DNA of 64,000 bases from Cyanophora paradoxa (Eukaryota; Glaucocystophyceae; Cyanophorales; Cyanophoraceae), in contig QPMI01000524.1 in NCBI GenBank assembly GCA_004431415.1, forward strand, positions 186,001 through 250,000, in the 5' to 3' direction. Positions 11,211 through 20,876 of the stretch are shown one piece after another; position 1 is the stretch's first letter, and every line of letters begins with the position of its first letter. A model generated the notes under the pieces. The model ran no database searches and was not told where the DNA came from. It saw nothing but the letters and a program-made list of their open reading frames with translations. Position numbers and translations under genes: made by a program.

Positions 11211-13574
11211 CTACAGCTGAGCTGGATCAGTATCTGGCGCCGGCTCGTCATCATATGCGTCGCAAAGGGGCGCTGCCCGCCACGGACAATTGTATAAGGG
11301 TTGCTCAGGGGGGGCTTCTATTTTCAAAGAGAGAGCATCTTCCGCCTCCTGCGCGAAGGACGTCGACTGAGGAGAATTCGAAGGAGGGATCGGAACATGT
11401 TCAAAGGGTCCGCGCACTGCCAGCTTTTGCTCCAATTGCCCACCTTCTCGGCACATAATGGGCGCGCGAAGGCGGCGAAGGCGCCTCTTGAAGGCTCCAG
11501 TGACAGCCTGATTTGCTGGGAGGGGCAGCTGCAGCCACATGTCGCCTCCCATAGCCAGGTCGTGCAGGTTGACCAAACTCTCTGCGATTCGCTGCATTCG
11601 AGTGTAAGTGAGCACAGGCACCTGCACGGTGGTGGGCGCAGGGGCTACACCTCAAGTAAGGGGTCAAGTGCATACAGAAACTCCGCGCGATAGAACTGGC
11701 CAGTAACGGGCAAACTGTCCCGAGTCCGCGTGTACAGGTACACACTGCGGACAGTGCCAGCAATGGGCAAACTGTCGTTATTTCGCGTGTACAGGTACAC
11801 ACTGCGGACAGTGTGCCAGTTGCCCCATGCATGCGCCTGGTTGTTGAGTACCTTCATGATGTCTAGATCAACCTTGAGCTGCAATATCTGCAGAAGATCT
11901 TGGAGATCAGCAGGGCTTGATCTCAAGCACTCTCGAGAGGAGAGAGGGCTTGCCTCGAGCCTTGTGAAACCAAGAAGCAATCTTACAAGACGGCGAGTCT
12001 TGGTCCTTGTGAGATCAGAAGCGACGAGGTGGAGGCAGCGAAGGCGGGCCTGAAGGCACAAGAGGTGCTCCTGTTTTGTCGTGTTCTCGATGTAAAGCTC
12101 CGCAGACTCAAGGTGAATGAGATTCTCCAGGAAGGCCAGGTTCGAGATTGCATCACAGTCGGCAAAGTCAACACTGACTGGTCCACTTGTCAGCGACAGA
12201 GCTGCACATCGTTGTGCATCAGCTGCAGAAGCTGAAAAGAGGGAGGGAGAGGGAAGGAGCCTGAGAGAGGCACACGGATACACGCACACTTGAGGCTCGT
12301 GATCTGGCCAATGGGGCTGAGATCGTTATAGTCACGGTGCTGAAGGGCGAGGTGCTGGAGCTGTGTGAGCCTGCTGGCAACAGATGCGAGGGAGTATGAC
12401 AAGGCATCCTTCATCCGGGAAGCCGACTCGATGAGGCCCAAGTCGAGGCGAAGAGCTATGTGCGACCAAGTGAGCATGAGAACAGGCTGCATAGCTGGGC
12501 AGGGACAACGAGGCTAACCCAGAAGTTGTAGTTTCGCGAGGGGTAGAAGAGCGTCTACGTCGGGACCGTTTTCAGTGAAATTTTCTATGTTGAACTTCGA
12601 CACGATGCGCAGGTTCAACCTTCTCAGTTGTGCAAACTGATCATGTGTTGCAAGGCAGAGCAGCACTTTGTTCACGAAGTCTTCATATTCGTATTCTTCG
12701 ACAGGGATTAAACGACGCTTCCCACTGCAAAAGACAGAACATGAGGATCTGGGAGGTTGGGATCCAGATAAATGCAGGTTGTACCGAGGTTCGTAGTCCT
12801 CGAAAATGGTCGCATTCAAGTCGGTAAGTCGGGGCCCCTTCGTTGCTAACTCTTCGAGAGCTTTGTATGAAAGAGAGAAAAGATCACTCTCTATGTTCTC
12901 GTACTTGACATTCATGTCAATGCAGGACAGCTGCACTGCTACCTCGGATCCGGAGGATCTTGGTGCAGATGTGAGAATCGACAGATGCTTTGAAGTGAGC
13001 ATGCACTCGCGACCGTACGCCTCCAATCGGATGGCACGCAAAGCTGGAGAGATGAATCTGCAGAGCGGCTCCAGGTTGAACGGCGGGACAGCTCCCCCGC
13101 CCTGCGCAGACGAAGGTGAGATATCAGCTGGAGTGCGCTCGCGCTATCTGATAGCTATAGCTAACGCACCTTGACAGCGAGAGCCACGCTGAGATCCGCG
13201 ATCTTGCGGGCGCGGCGGACCGCACGCGCCCCCATCTTGCACGCGACCTCCAGCGCTGCCGCGGTGTCCTGCGTTGTTGCGTGCGCTGCCTGTAAAGCAC
13301 GCGCGGCCTCGGCCGAGGGCTCGATATCTACGGCCAGCCGCGCCCGCTCGACATCGACCTCAAGGTATCTCCAGCGCGGGCACACCGCCCTCAAGACCAG
13401 CAGCTCTCGGAGGTCTGTCGTTCTCGGCTGCGGAGCGGGGCTGGAAGATAGTTCTTTGAGCATCGCCTCTGCGCGCCCGCAGCAGCCATCGTCCACAACG
13501 GCGCCGGCATGCCGTGTCGAGCACGACTGCAGGAGAATGCGGCTGAGCAGGTCGTCTGGCAGAGCTTCAATCAT
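11211..13574 (-). CDS. F-box/LRR-like protein 1 (multi-exon)
   Basis: Exon 1 (13574-13170) starts with an F-box-like motif: LPDDLLSRILLQ near the start and LLVLRAVCPRWRYL about 60 residues later. F-box proteins usually supply substrates to SCF ubiquitin ligases. Intron 1 is 13169-13102 (68 bp, GT-AG). Exon 2 continues with leucine-rich sequence (AIRLEAYG, LRRLNLRIV), interrupted by an in-frame 60 bp intron at 12784-12725. Later exons near 12.5-12.2, 12.2-11.88 and 11.63-11.21 kb carry LQHLALQHRDYNDLSPI and other repeats. Exon order and sequence match the gene at 20.9 kb, for example ALEELATKGP against AFEYLASQGP. A 24 bp gap near 12524-12501 must be spliced or shifted to keep the frame. The intron near 11.63-11.88 kb holds a ~57 bp tandem duplication. 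Confidence 0.75.
11697..11811. repeat. ~57 bp tandem duplication inside an intron
   Basis: Two adjacent copies share GCGTGTACAGGTACACACTG and GGGCAAACTGTC. They lie in the last intron of the F-box/LRR gene on the minus strand. Confidence 0.75.
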
Positions 13575-13660
13575 GGTCTGCAGCGCGGTCAGTCATGTTC
13601 AAACCCGCGGCAAGCACTATCGCGAGGCTCGCTTACGTGTACTCCTTCGAGGCCGGAACG

Positions 13661-13976
13661 GGGCGGGGGGAGCGCAGCGACGTCGCCGGGTTGGCTAAAG
13701 CGTTCTATCTAGCTGTGCGGTGCACGTACATGTGCGGGAAAAGCGCTGGGAGTCGCTGGCCGATCGCTGACGCCAAGAAAGTCGTGCCGTACCCCCCCGG
13801 CGCGTCGCCCCCACAAGAGGAAACTCGGGGGTGTGACTTCGGGGGTGTGACTTCGGGGGAGTGACGTGGGCGCTCGCTCTCTAGCGTAGGACGCTCTAGA
13901 TCTATAGCTAGAACTAGATCTCTAGCGTACCATGAGCGCTAGCATGTGCATACGCCAGCCGACCAGCCACAACGAG
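13661..13976 (+). repeat. Start-codon module, copy 3 (heads a real gene)
   Basis: Third copy of the module at 8031 and 10672, slightly more diverged. Here the ATG (13932) and the shared first 15 codons open a long coding frame. This copy most likely shows the original arrangement of promoter, 5' UTR and first codons. Confidence 0.75.
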
Positions 13977-14685
13977 ATTCTGCAGAAGGCTGAGGCGCGG
14001 GCTGCATCCTCCGAGAACGACGCGAGAGCGCTCGGCGACGACGAGGACGAGGAATTCGAAGGCGAAGGGCGGCCAAAGGAGATTCCGTGTCGTACCTGTT
14101 TCGAGGACCCTCATCCATTGTGCTTGTGCCCCATCATCCTGGCCATCGATGATGCCAGCACTTTGGAAGAACTCCCTGCGGACGTTCGGCCCTTCGCGAA
14201 TTTGGCGCTTCGGATCGCCAAGCTGCACCGGCAGTCGGGGGCCTTCGACATCCTCCCCCAATCGGGCGAGGACAGCGAAGGAGAAGGTGAGGACACCGCT
14301 TTCTGCAACACCCTCATTGAATCTCTGCCGTCGGAGGGGGAGGGGCATCTGGACCTGAACAGTGCGCATGGCTTCATGTTTTTAATTTACGAGCAATTAA
14401 GCTTAAAATATAGCTTTCACAGAGCCAGTGATCTTGAGCGCAGAGAGACTCTGGGAGCACATCTGTGAGGTCACCCTCGAATGCTTTCAAGTGGCGAGGA
14501 GCCCGCTGCGCATGTTTCAGATGTGTGATGGTGGTTTCCGTGTTCGCGATCCTCTTGATCCATCTGTGGATGAAGCGCTTCGTGACCTCTGCGGCCTCTG
14601 CCTCAGCAACAGCGACATCGAGTTCTTTAGGGACATTTCCAAGCGCCTGAAAGAGAAGCAGGCAAGGACATTTCCAAGCAGCTGA
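13932..14685 (+). CDS. Unknown acidic protein, two exons
   Basis: Exon 1 (13932-14361) encodes the module-derived N-terminus and a strongly acidic stretch (GDDEDEEFEGEG). A cysteine cluster follows (PCRTCFEDPHPLCLC), then a leucine-rich segment and a second acidic stretch. A 61 bp GT-AG intron (14362-14422, phase 1) joins a lysine codon to exon 2 (14423-14685), about 87 residues, helical and cysteine-containing (LWEHICEVTLECF). Splicing avoids the stop that the unspliced frame meets at 14466. I do not recognise a family. The acidic tracts suggest a nuclear or chromatin-linked protein, but that is a guess. Confidence 0.55.
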
Positions 14686-14762
14686 ATGGGACATCTTGCA
14701 TGATCTCATGATCAAGCCCATGTGCACATGTGCAAGCCCATGCCTGGGGGGGCGGCGGAAGT

Positions 14763-14865
14763 GGGGTCATACTACTGATAGCCCTACTAGGCTATATGAT
14801 TAGAAACAGCAGGGAACGGGCGGAAACAGCACAGAAGATGGGCTGCACAGTTGAAGGGTGCCAGC
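14763..14865. repeat. Dispersed repeat, third copy
   Basis: Diverged copy of the 8925-9150 family (TCATACTACTGATAGCCCTA, then CAGGGAACGGGCGGAAACAG). Confidence 0.65.
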
Positions 14866-14921
14866 TGCAGATCACGGTCACGTTATAATTACTAATATAA
14901 AGCATGTCTACCCTGAGCCGT

Positions 14922-17630
14922 TTACGATTGCTTCTCCAATGCTTCCGCAGTTCTTTTCCGCTGTAAAAAAAATCAAATTTGAACTGAAATTTTTTAAATG
15001 TCCCGCCCCTCGTTGCACGCACCTCGCTCAAAATTTCCGTTCTGTTCAACATATTCTTTATCCTGTACTCATCCTTCAGTAGGGCATGGTTCAGTTCCAG
15101 CAACCTCCTCCCGATGCACTCTGACTCCTTCAGGTCTTCCGCAAATTGTTCCGCGATTCGACCTAAGAGCGCAGGTTTTCCTTTTAACGTCAATGCCCAT
15201 TGATACACCTCCTCGACTTCCCAGTCAACCATTGGCTTGTTGTGCACCTGCATGTACGGTCATGCACCTCTATCGTATTCACATGACATCCACACTAACC
15301 ATGTTATTCTCGTAGTGTGTACCCTCTGCATTGGCCTTGGCCTTCTTTGAGGGACGATCGCTTTCTATTTCTTCATCACTTTGATCTGATGATCGTTTCT
15401 CGAGCTCCTCTTCCCCGCCCTCATCTTCAATCATCGCTTCAGCAGAATCCTCTGCCAGACGCCCCGATTCAGCACTCACACTCTGCACAATTGGCGCAAG
15501 GGATGTCAGCACTCGCACTCTGCACAATTGGCGCAAGACATGTCTCAGTCTTCTTAGTCTTGTGCATTCTTCCCTTGTGCGTTTTGAGGCCTTTTTCGTT
15601 CAGACATGTCTGTGGGCACAGATCGCATTTCACACGTGCGCATGCGCCTTCTTTCCCATCACTGGTACTAGACTCTGCATCAGCTGTAGCCCGCCCCCCT
15701 GCATGTTAGAGAAGTCTGATCACAGTATGCAGCTGAATAAAATTGCGAAGTATGCACCTGGACGCTTGGAGCATGACTTGCGATGCTTTCCAGGGCGTTT
15801 GAGAGACTTGCTGCACCACTTGCATTTGTCTTTAAGCTTGATGTTCTCATCATTGCTTGTCTTTAGCTGTGATGAGTGGCCATGGGATGGATGCGATGTT
15901 GAGGTCGACTTTCCTTGACCTGCTCAAATCACACATCGGTATCAATATATGTACACTGACTACTGCTCGAAAACATCATAGCACGTACATTGGAGTTTTG
16001 ATTTAGGAGGAGGAACGAAAATTCGAGGAGCTGGAGGGGCTTTCTTGCATAACATGTTAGGCCGCTGGCTAATCGCCTCGGTTGCTTGCACTGCAAACCA
16101 GCTGCGTTCAGCCTCTGATCGACGAAGCGAACAAGCGCACGCACCCGCAGAGCTTGGCCTACCAGCTGCAGGGGAGCCACCCTTGTCCGCGTTGATCGCC
16201 ACCATCCCCGGCGTGTCTTGCGTACCGCACTCGCTCGGCGTATTAGCACACAGTTCCCCCTTCTCCAGCGTGCACGCGTACGCGTTCGACTGCAGCTGAT
16301 CATCACAGGTCGCCCCATCCAGTGTCTCTGGCCAGCTACAGTCAGCTTCCGGTCAAAGACATCGAGAAGCAACCGCACCCGGATTCTCATACTTTGCTCC
16401 AATGTGGCCTTCGTTCTCAACGTCCGGAGCCGGCAGCTGTGGCTCCGGGTCGACTGCTGTGGCGCGCGACCGGGTCAAGAATCAGACTCGTAGTTTGGAA
16501 ACGATGTAGAGAAGTGACCCCACCAGCATCCTCACTTGCTTCCATGAAGTCTTCCTCCTTAACGAACGCCGCCGGCTGCAGAGTGTCCGGGCCGACTGCA
16601 AACCAGCTGCGTTCAGCCTCTGATCGACGAAGCGAACAAGCGCACGCACCCGCAGAGCTTGGCCTACCAGCTGCAGGGGAGCCACCCTTGTCCGCGTTGA
16701 TCGCCACCATCCCCGGCGTGTCTTGCGTACCGCACTCGCTCGGCGTATTAGCACACAGTTCCCCCTTCTCCAGCGTGCACGCGTACGCGTTCGACTGCAG
16801 CTGATCATCACAGGTCGCCCCATCCAGTGTCTCTGGCCAGCTACAGTCAGCTTCCGGTCAAAGACATCGAGAAGCAACCGCACCCGGATTCTCATACTTT
16901 GCTCCAATGTGGCCTTCGTTCTCAACGTCCGGAGCCGGCAGCTGTGGCTCCGGGTCGACTGCTGTGGCGCGCGACCGGGTCAAGAATCAGACTCGTAGTT
17001 TGGAAACGATGTAGAGAAGTGACCCCACCAGCATCCTCACTTGCTTCCATGAAGTCTTCCTCCTTAACGAACGCCGCCGGCTGCAGAGTGTCCGGGCCGA
17101 CTGCAAACCAGCTGCGTTCAGCCTCTGATCGACGAAGCGAACAAGCGCACGCACCCGCAGAGCTTGGCCTACCAGCTGCAGGGGAGCCACCCTTGTCCGC
17201 GTTGATCGCCACCATCCCCGGCGTGTCTTGCGTACCGCACTCGCTCGGCGTATTAGCACACAGTTCCCCCTTCTCCAGCGTGCAAGCGTACGCGTTCGAC
17301 TGCAGCTGATCATCACAGGTCGCCCCATCCAGTGTCTCTGGCCAGCTACAGTCAGCTTCCGGTCAAAGACATCGAGAAGCAACCGCACCCGGATTCTCAT
17401 ACTTTGCTCCAATGTGGCCTTCGTTCTCGACGTCCGGCGCCGGCAGCTGTGGCTCCGGGTCGACTGCTGTGGCGCGCGACCGGGTCAAGAATCGGACTCG
17501 TAGCTTCGCAACGATGTAGAGAAGTGTAGCAACGATCGGACTCGTAGCTTCGCAACGATGTAGCTTCGCAAGAGGGGGGGGGGGGGGGGGGGGGGGCGGC
17601 GTCGGGGGGATATCGATCCGGACACATAGC
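14922..17630 (-). CDS. C2H2 zinc finger and SAM domain protein with duplicated exons
   Basis: On the minus strand exons join in frame as follows. A cysteine-rich exon (GATCDDQLQSNAYAC, LCANTPSECG) occurs in tandem copies between 17.5 and 16.1 kb. A proline-rich exon comes next (16.1-15.97 kb), then a CxxC..H...C segment (CKWCSKSLKRPGKHRKSC, about 15.8 kb). A classical C2H2 finger follows (CDLCPQTCLNEKGLKTHKGRMH, about 15.6 kb), then an acidic, lysine-rich linker (15.5-15.3 kb). A SAM domain (VDWEVEEVYQWAL to NRTEILSE, about 15.24-15.05 kb) leads to a last exon ending at TAA 14924-14922. Introns are GT-AG, for example GTTAGTGTGG to ACATGCAG. SAM domains mediate protein-protein contacts, so a transcriptional or chromatin regulator is likely. 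The 5' end and exact use of the repeated exons are not resolved. Confidence 0.6.
16091..17526. repeat. 505 bp tandem repeat, about 2.8 copies
   Basis: Units start at 16091, 16596 and 17101 (CTGCAAACCAGCTGCGTTCA) and are almost identical; the third ends near 17526. Because 505 is not a multiple of three, the same peptide appears in shifting frames. On the minus strand each unit carries one cysteine-rich exon flanked by GT-AG signals (GTAGGCCAAG to GAACGCAG), so the unit is an exon-intron cassette. Confidence 0.9.
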
Positions 17631-17750
17631 ACCAGTAGCGCAGCACTAGAGCGCTAGTGAGTTTATAATCAGCCAGCCCGGCGGCGTCGCAGCGCTCGCC
17701 TAGAACCCCAGCCAGCCCGGCGGCGTCGCAGCGCTCGCCTAGAACCCCAC
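17480..17750. repeat. Short repeats, poly-G run and 40 bp tandem pair
   Basis: CGGACTCGTAGCTTCGCAAC recurs at 17491 and 17539. A G-only run of more than 20 bases occupies about 17574-17596. A 40 bp unit (CCAGCCCGGCGGCGTCGCAG and following) is repeated at 17671 and 17711. Confidence 0.8.
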
Positions 17751-17948
17751 TGGTCGCGCTTCACTCGCCGCAGCTGCAGCAAATAAGTCGATATGCGGAA
17801 GGAAGCACCCGATACATATAAATTGACAGCGCATAGCAGCGCATGCATCTGGACGTTTCCGCCTCGTCGCTTCTGGGCAATCCGCGCTGAGCAAGCGAAA
17901 GCTCGACGAGATGCTCGAACGAGGCTGCGCGCATACAGTCCGCTGGCC

Positions 17949-18810
17949 ATGGAGCCTCTGCCTTCGAATTTGAAAGTTGTGGCATCTCCGGCTCCCCTGC
18001 CAAGGCACTTCTGCGCGCTGAAGCGGATGTTCTTCTGCCAGGAATTCAAAGTTCCGGAAGAGGAGATCAAGCGTGCCGTCGAGCGCTCGCAGAGGTACAC
18101 GCCGTTAGAGGCAACTGCGGTCAAGCTCGAGGTCAGTGCCCTTCGCGGCCTGATGTGATCATTTGCAATTTATGCCATCAAAACCAGATATTCAAGACAA
18201 ATGACGGCCGAGGCAACGGGGTGCGGACCTTGCGGCGTATCATGGCGGGCCAGGTGCTTGCAATTGATTCACATGTGGCTGATCCGTGCGCGCTGATCCC
18301 CGCTGGCACAGTTTGTTTGTGAGTACGCTGGCGAGAACATTTCTGAAATGGAGGGCAAGAAGCGGGAGAAGGAGTACATTGATAAAGACGCACAGGACTG
18401 GTACTTCTTCTACTACAATTTTGGCAGTCGGCGCATGTGGTGATCAACAGTGCTCTTCGTCTGCTCCGAGGCTTTTTTCTAACTGTGCTTGGCTTATGCA
18501 CGTGCCCGCAGCGTTGACGCGATGCGGGACACGTATGGAACCTTCGGTCTACCGGGCTTTGGGCGGGTCATCAACCACAGCCGGTTGAATCCCAACCTCT
18601 GCAAGCGGTGTGCTTTTTTGTCTCCTCCTGTAGTGTTACTGTTTCCGGCAAGACCAGAGCCGCAGGGTTCTCAAGGTTCCGGGCGTCACACCAGGCTTGC
18701 CGCGGCTCTTTCTATTTGCTGTCCGAGACATAGAAGAGGGCGAGGAGCTTCTCATCGACTATGGCGATCGGGACGGGAAGAGCGTGAAGAACAACCCATG
18801 GCTGCTCTAG
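17949..18810 (+). CDS. SET-domain histone lysine methyltransferase, Set8/KMT5A-like
   Basis: Five exons join in frame: 17949-18131, 18188-18253, 18312-18439, 18512-18607 and 18666-18810. Introns are 56, 58, 72 and 58 bp, all GT-AG. The product of about 205 residues carries the SET landmarks in order: DGRGNGVRTL, FVCEYAGE, AKKRE-like GKKREKEY, YFFYYNF, CVDAMRD, RVINHS (substrate/cofactor site), PRLFLFAVRDIEEGEEL, and YGDRD followed by NNPWLL at the C-terminus. The order and the C-terminal YGDR...PWL match the Set8/PR-Set7 family, which monomethylates histone H4 lysine 20. It therefore probably acts on chromatin in the nucleus. An upstream in-frame ATG at 17793 would add 52 residues. The family call is from memory of the motif pattern. 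Confidence 0.82.
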
Positions 18811-19473
18811 TAGGGCGATCCTGGGCTCTCTGTGACTCGAGTGACCATCTTTGATTTTTGTTTAGTGCAGATCTAGATGATCTAGCCCTACATTCCAACC
18901 TAGGGCAATGTTAGATCCACATCTTCTATCTGATGTGAGATTTGATGTGTGAGATATGTGAGAAAATTGTTTCTGCTCTTTAATTATGAAGGTGGTGCTC
19001 AATTGTACGAATATATGAAGAAATGCTCATTGAAGCCTTCCTTTCAGCGCGGAAACAGCGGAAACAGCAATTGCAGGCTGCAAGTAATGCAACTTCTATA
19101 GCTATATATGCGCTTAGCTAGTCGACCATGCCATGGCCAATTGTAATTGCAAGTTTTACATCTTGCAATTGATCGATATCGATATCTGTCCAATTTTCAA
19201 TTGCAATTGCAATTGATTGCAATTGCGCTTGGCTAATGTATTAAAAGCCCTGCAGCTGGCCCCCGCTCCGCTTGCCTGGCATCCCCCTGACCACTTGCGC
19301 ATGCAGAACAGGCATGGTCCTCTACTGGCAGTGTACTCACGAAGATAAGGGGGAGCATGGACACCCATCTGCAGAGTAATCTACTGCAGCTCATACTTGC
19401 AATCAGCATGAGAAAATGTCTGAGGGAATCACACCTGCGAGCCATATGCATCATGAGCATCATGAGCGCAAAA
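18811..19473. other. AT-richer, palindrome-rich spacer
   Basis: Contains CAATTG/TTGCAATT repeats (about 19145-19225), ATCGATATCGATATC near 19171 and GGAAACAGC cores near 19055. No supported gene; it probably holds the 3' regions of the two converging genes. Confidence 0.4.
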
Positions 19474-20400
19474 CTAAATGAGGGGCCCGGGGCGTTCAAG
19501 CTTACATCCTGAAACGTCCAGCGATGGAATCTTTTCCGATAGCTTGCTCTTGTCCAGCTGATTCTGCATTAGACGCACGAATTCCTTGCGCTTCCCCGAG
19601 ATGAACTTCTTGTTCTTTTTCGTGATCTTTAGCACTTCATCCAGTCTGAAGTCATCGAGGTTGTCGATAGCAAGAGGGATGAAATCAACAAGATTAGGCC
19701 GAAGGGTGCTGGAGACGCCAAGATGAAGCTCTTGCAGCATCTCTCCAAACCACACACAGATCCAATCCCCACAGTGTGTCGATCCGGGTTGCAGCTTGTG
19801 GCCACCTGGAATGACGGAATGGAACTTGTAGCCCTGGAATAGGCGTTCTAGCTCTCCCATGAGCACTTCATCCACAGCTTTGCCGATAGAATCAAACCAT
19901 TGAATCTCCTTCTGCTGCTTGTTTACGACGAGAAGGCTATAATGTTCACCAACCCCTCGCTGGTCCTCGTTGTGACCAGTATTCACCGGACAAGCAAAGC
20001 AGAGGCCAGAGTTCCCCTGCAGCATACGATCCGCGGCCGCCTCTGGTGTCGTGAATCTGCGAAGAGAAGGAAGGAGCTCCCTTTCGTGCATTGGATACGA
20101 AAGCGTCACATGTGGATGCAAGTTTGGATAGTCCTTAAGTAGCGAGCCTGTAATGCTTGCAACATGAACATCCTGCATCGAAATCAATATATTCACACAA
20201 CTATATAATGTCCACAGGCATTCACCGTTAACCAGGATGTTCCAGTTGGAAGAATTGGCTCCGTTCTTTTTTTTGCCAGATGCGGGCCGCTGCTGCCACG
20301 ACAAGGACAGAATCGGACTTCGATGCGTATGCTCCATAGAGGCGTTTGCGCAAGGCGGCTCGCACCTCCTGATCGGCATGCTCGTGCTGGGGCAGCACAT
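19474..20400 (-). CDS. Ulp1-like (C48-type) cysteine protease
   Basis: The frame contains a full Ulp1/adenain-type catalytic pattern in order: His in EHYSLLVV, Asp in WFDSIG, Gln in KLQPGS and Cys in THCGDWICVWF. Such enzymes cleave SUMO-like modifiers or polyproteins. A 60 bp in-frame GT-AG intron (GTTAACGG to GATGCAG, about 20232-20173) probably interrupts the N-terminal part. The C-terminal ~80 residues are lysine-rich. The ATG at 20400 is the first AUG of the frame; later ones are possible. The intron and GC-rich surroundings place it in host DNA or an old host transposon, not in the virus at 44 kb. Confidence 0.65.
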   Translation of the reverse strand: MCCPSTSMPIRRCEPPCANASMEHTHRSPILSLSWQQRPASGKKKNGANSSNWNILVNGECLWTLYSCVNILISMQDVHVASITGSLLKDYPNLHPHVTLSYPMHERELLPSLRRFTTPEAAADRMLQGNSGLCFACPVNTGHNEDQRGVGEHYSLLVVNKQQKEIQWFDSIGKAVDEVLMGELERLFQGYKFHSVIPGGHKLQPGSTHCGDWICVWFGEMLQELHLGVSSTLRPNLVDFIPLAIDNLDDFRLDEVLKITKKNKKFISGKRKEFVRLMQNQLDKSKLSEKIPSLDVSGCKLERPGPLI

Positions 20401-20876
20401 GCCCTTCAGCACTATGCGGCGCACCGGGCGGAACGCCTTTAGCCCCGTCTAGAGCTCCGGATCTGCGCTTCGGTCAGCACCAACTGGGGCCTAAGCTTAG
20501 CAAGCTCGCCGCGCGTGCGCACGTTCGAATTCGCTTGCATCCTCGAGCTCTAGATCTTGGCGGCATCGATATCACAACAGCTGGAAGAGCTGGCTAGCTA
20601 TGGCAAGTTGCCGCTCAATCAGCTATCGCGCGCGGCTTTGCTGGTACTTGCCACGCGCAGGCTCGCGCCGGCAAGCTCGCGCCGGGGGAGGGGGAAGGGG
20701 TGGACGGGTACTTTCCACTTCGTAACTGCCGCAGCACAAGCAAAGCGACAGCGGCACCATGGCGGGTGCCGACGAATGCAGCGAAAGCGCGGCAAAGAGA
20801 TCGCGGTTGGATGGCGATGATGTGCGTGCCATCGAGAGCCGACGGTAGCTAGAGAGAACTAGTACTGACCGTGCGC
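20401..20876. other. Spacer between divergent genes
   Basis: Lies between the minus-strand protease and the plus-strand F-box gene and should hold both promoters. I see no clear TATA box or other defined element. Confidence 0.35.

Noticed and set aside
16218-17412. Repeated 90-160 codon frames in the 505 bp repeat on both strands
   Set aside because: The frames are out of step between units and cross splice signals. The minus-strand exon model explains the region better than separate genes.
19474-20400. Ulp1-like gene as the maturation protease of the virus
   Set aside because: It is 24 kb from the viral boundary, in GC-rich DNA, and probably contains an intron.
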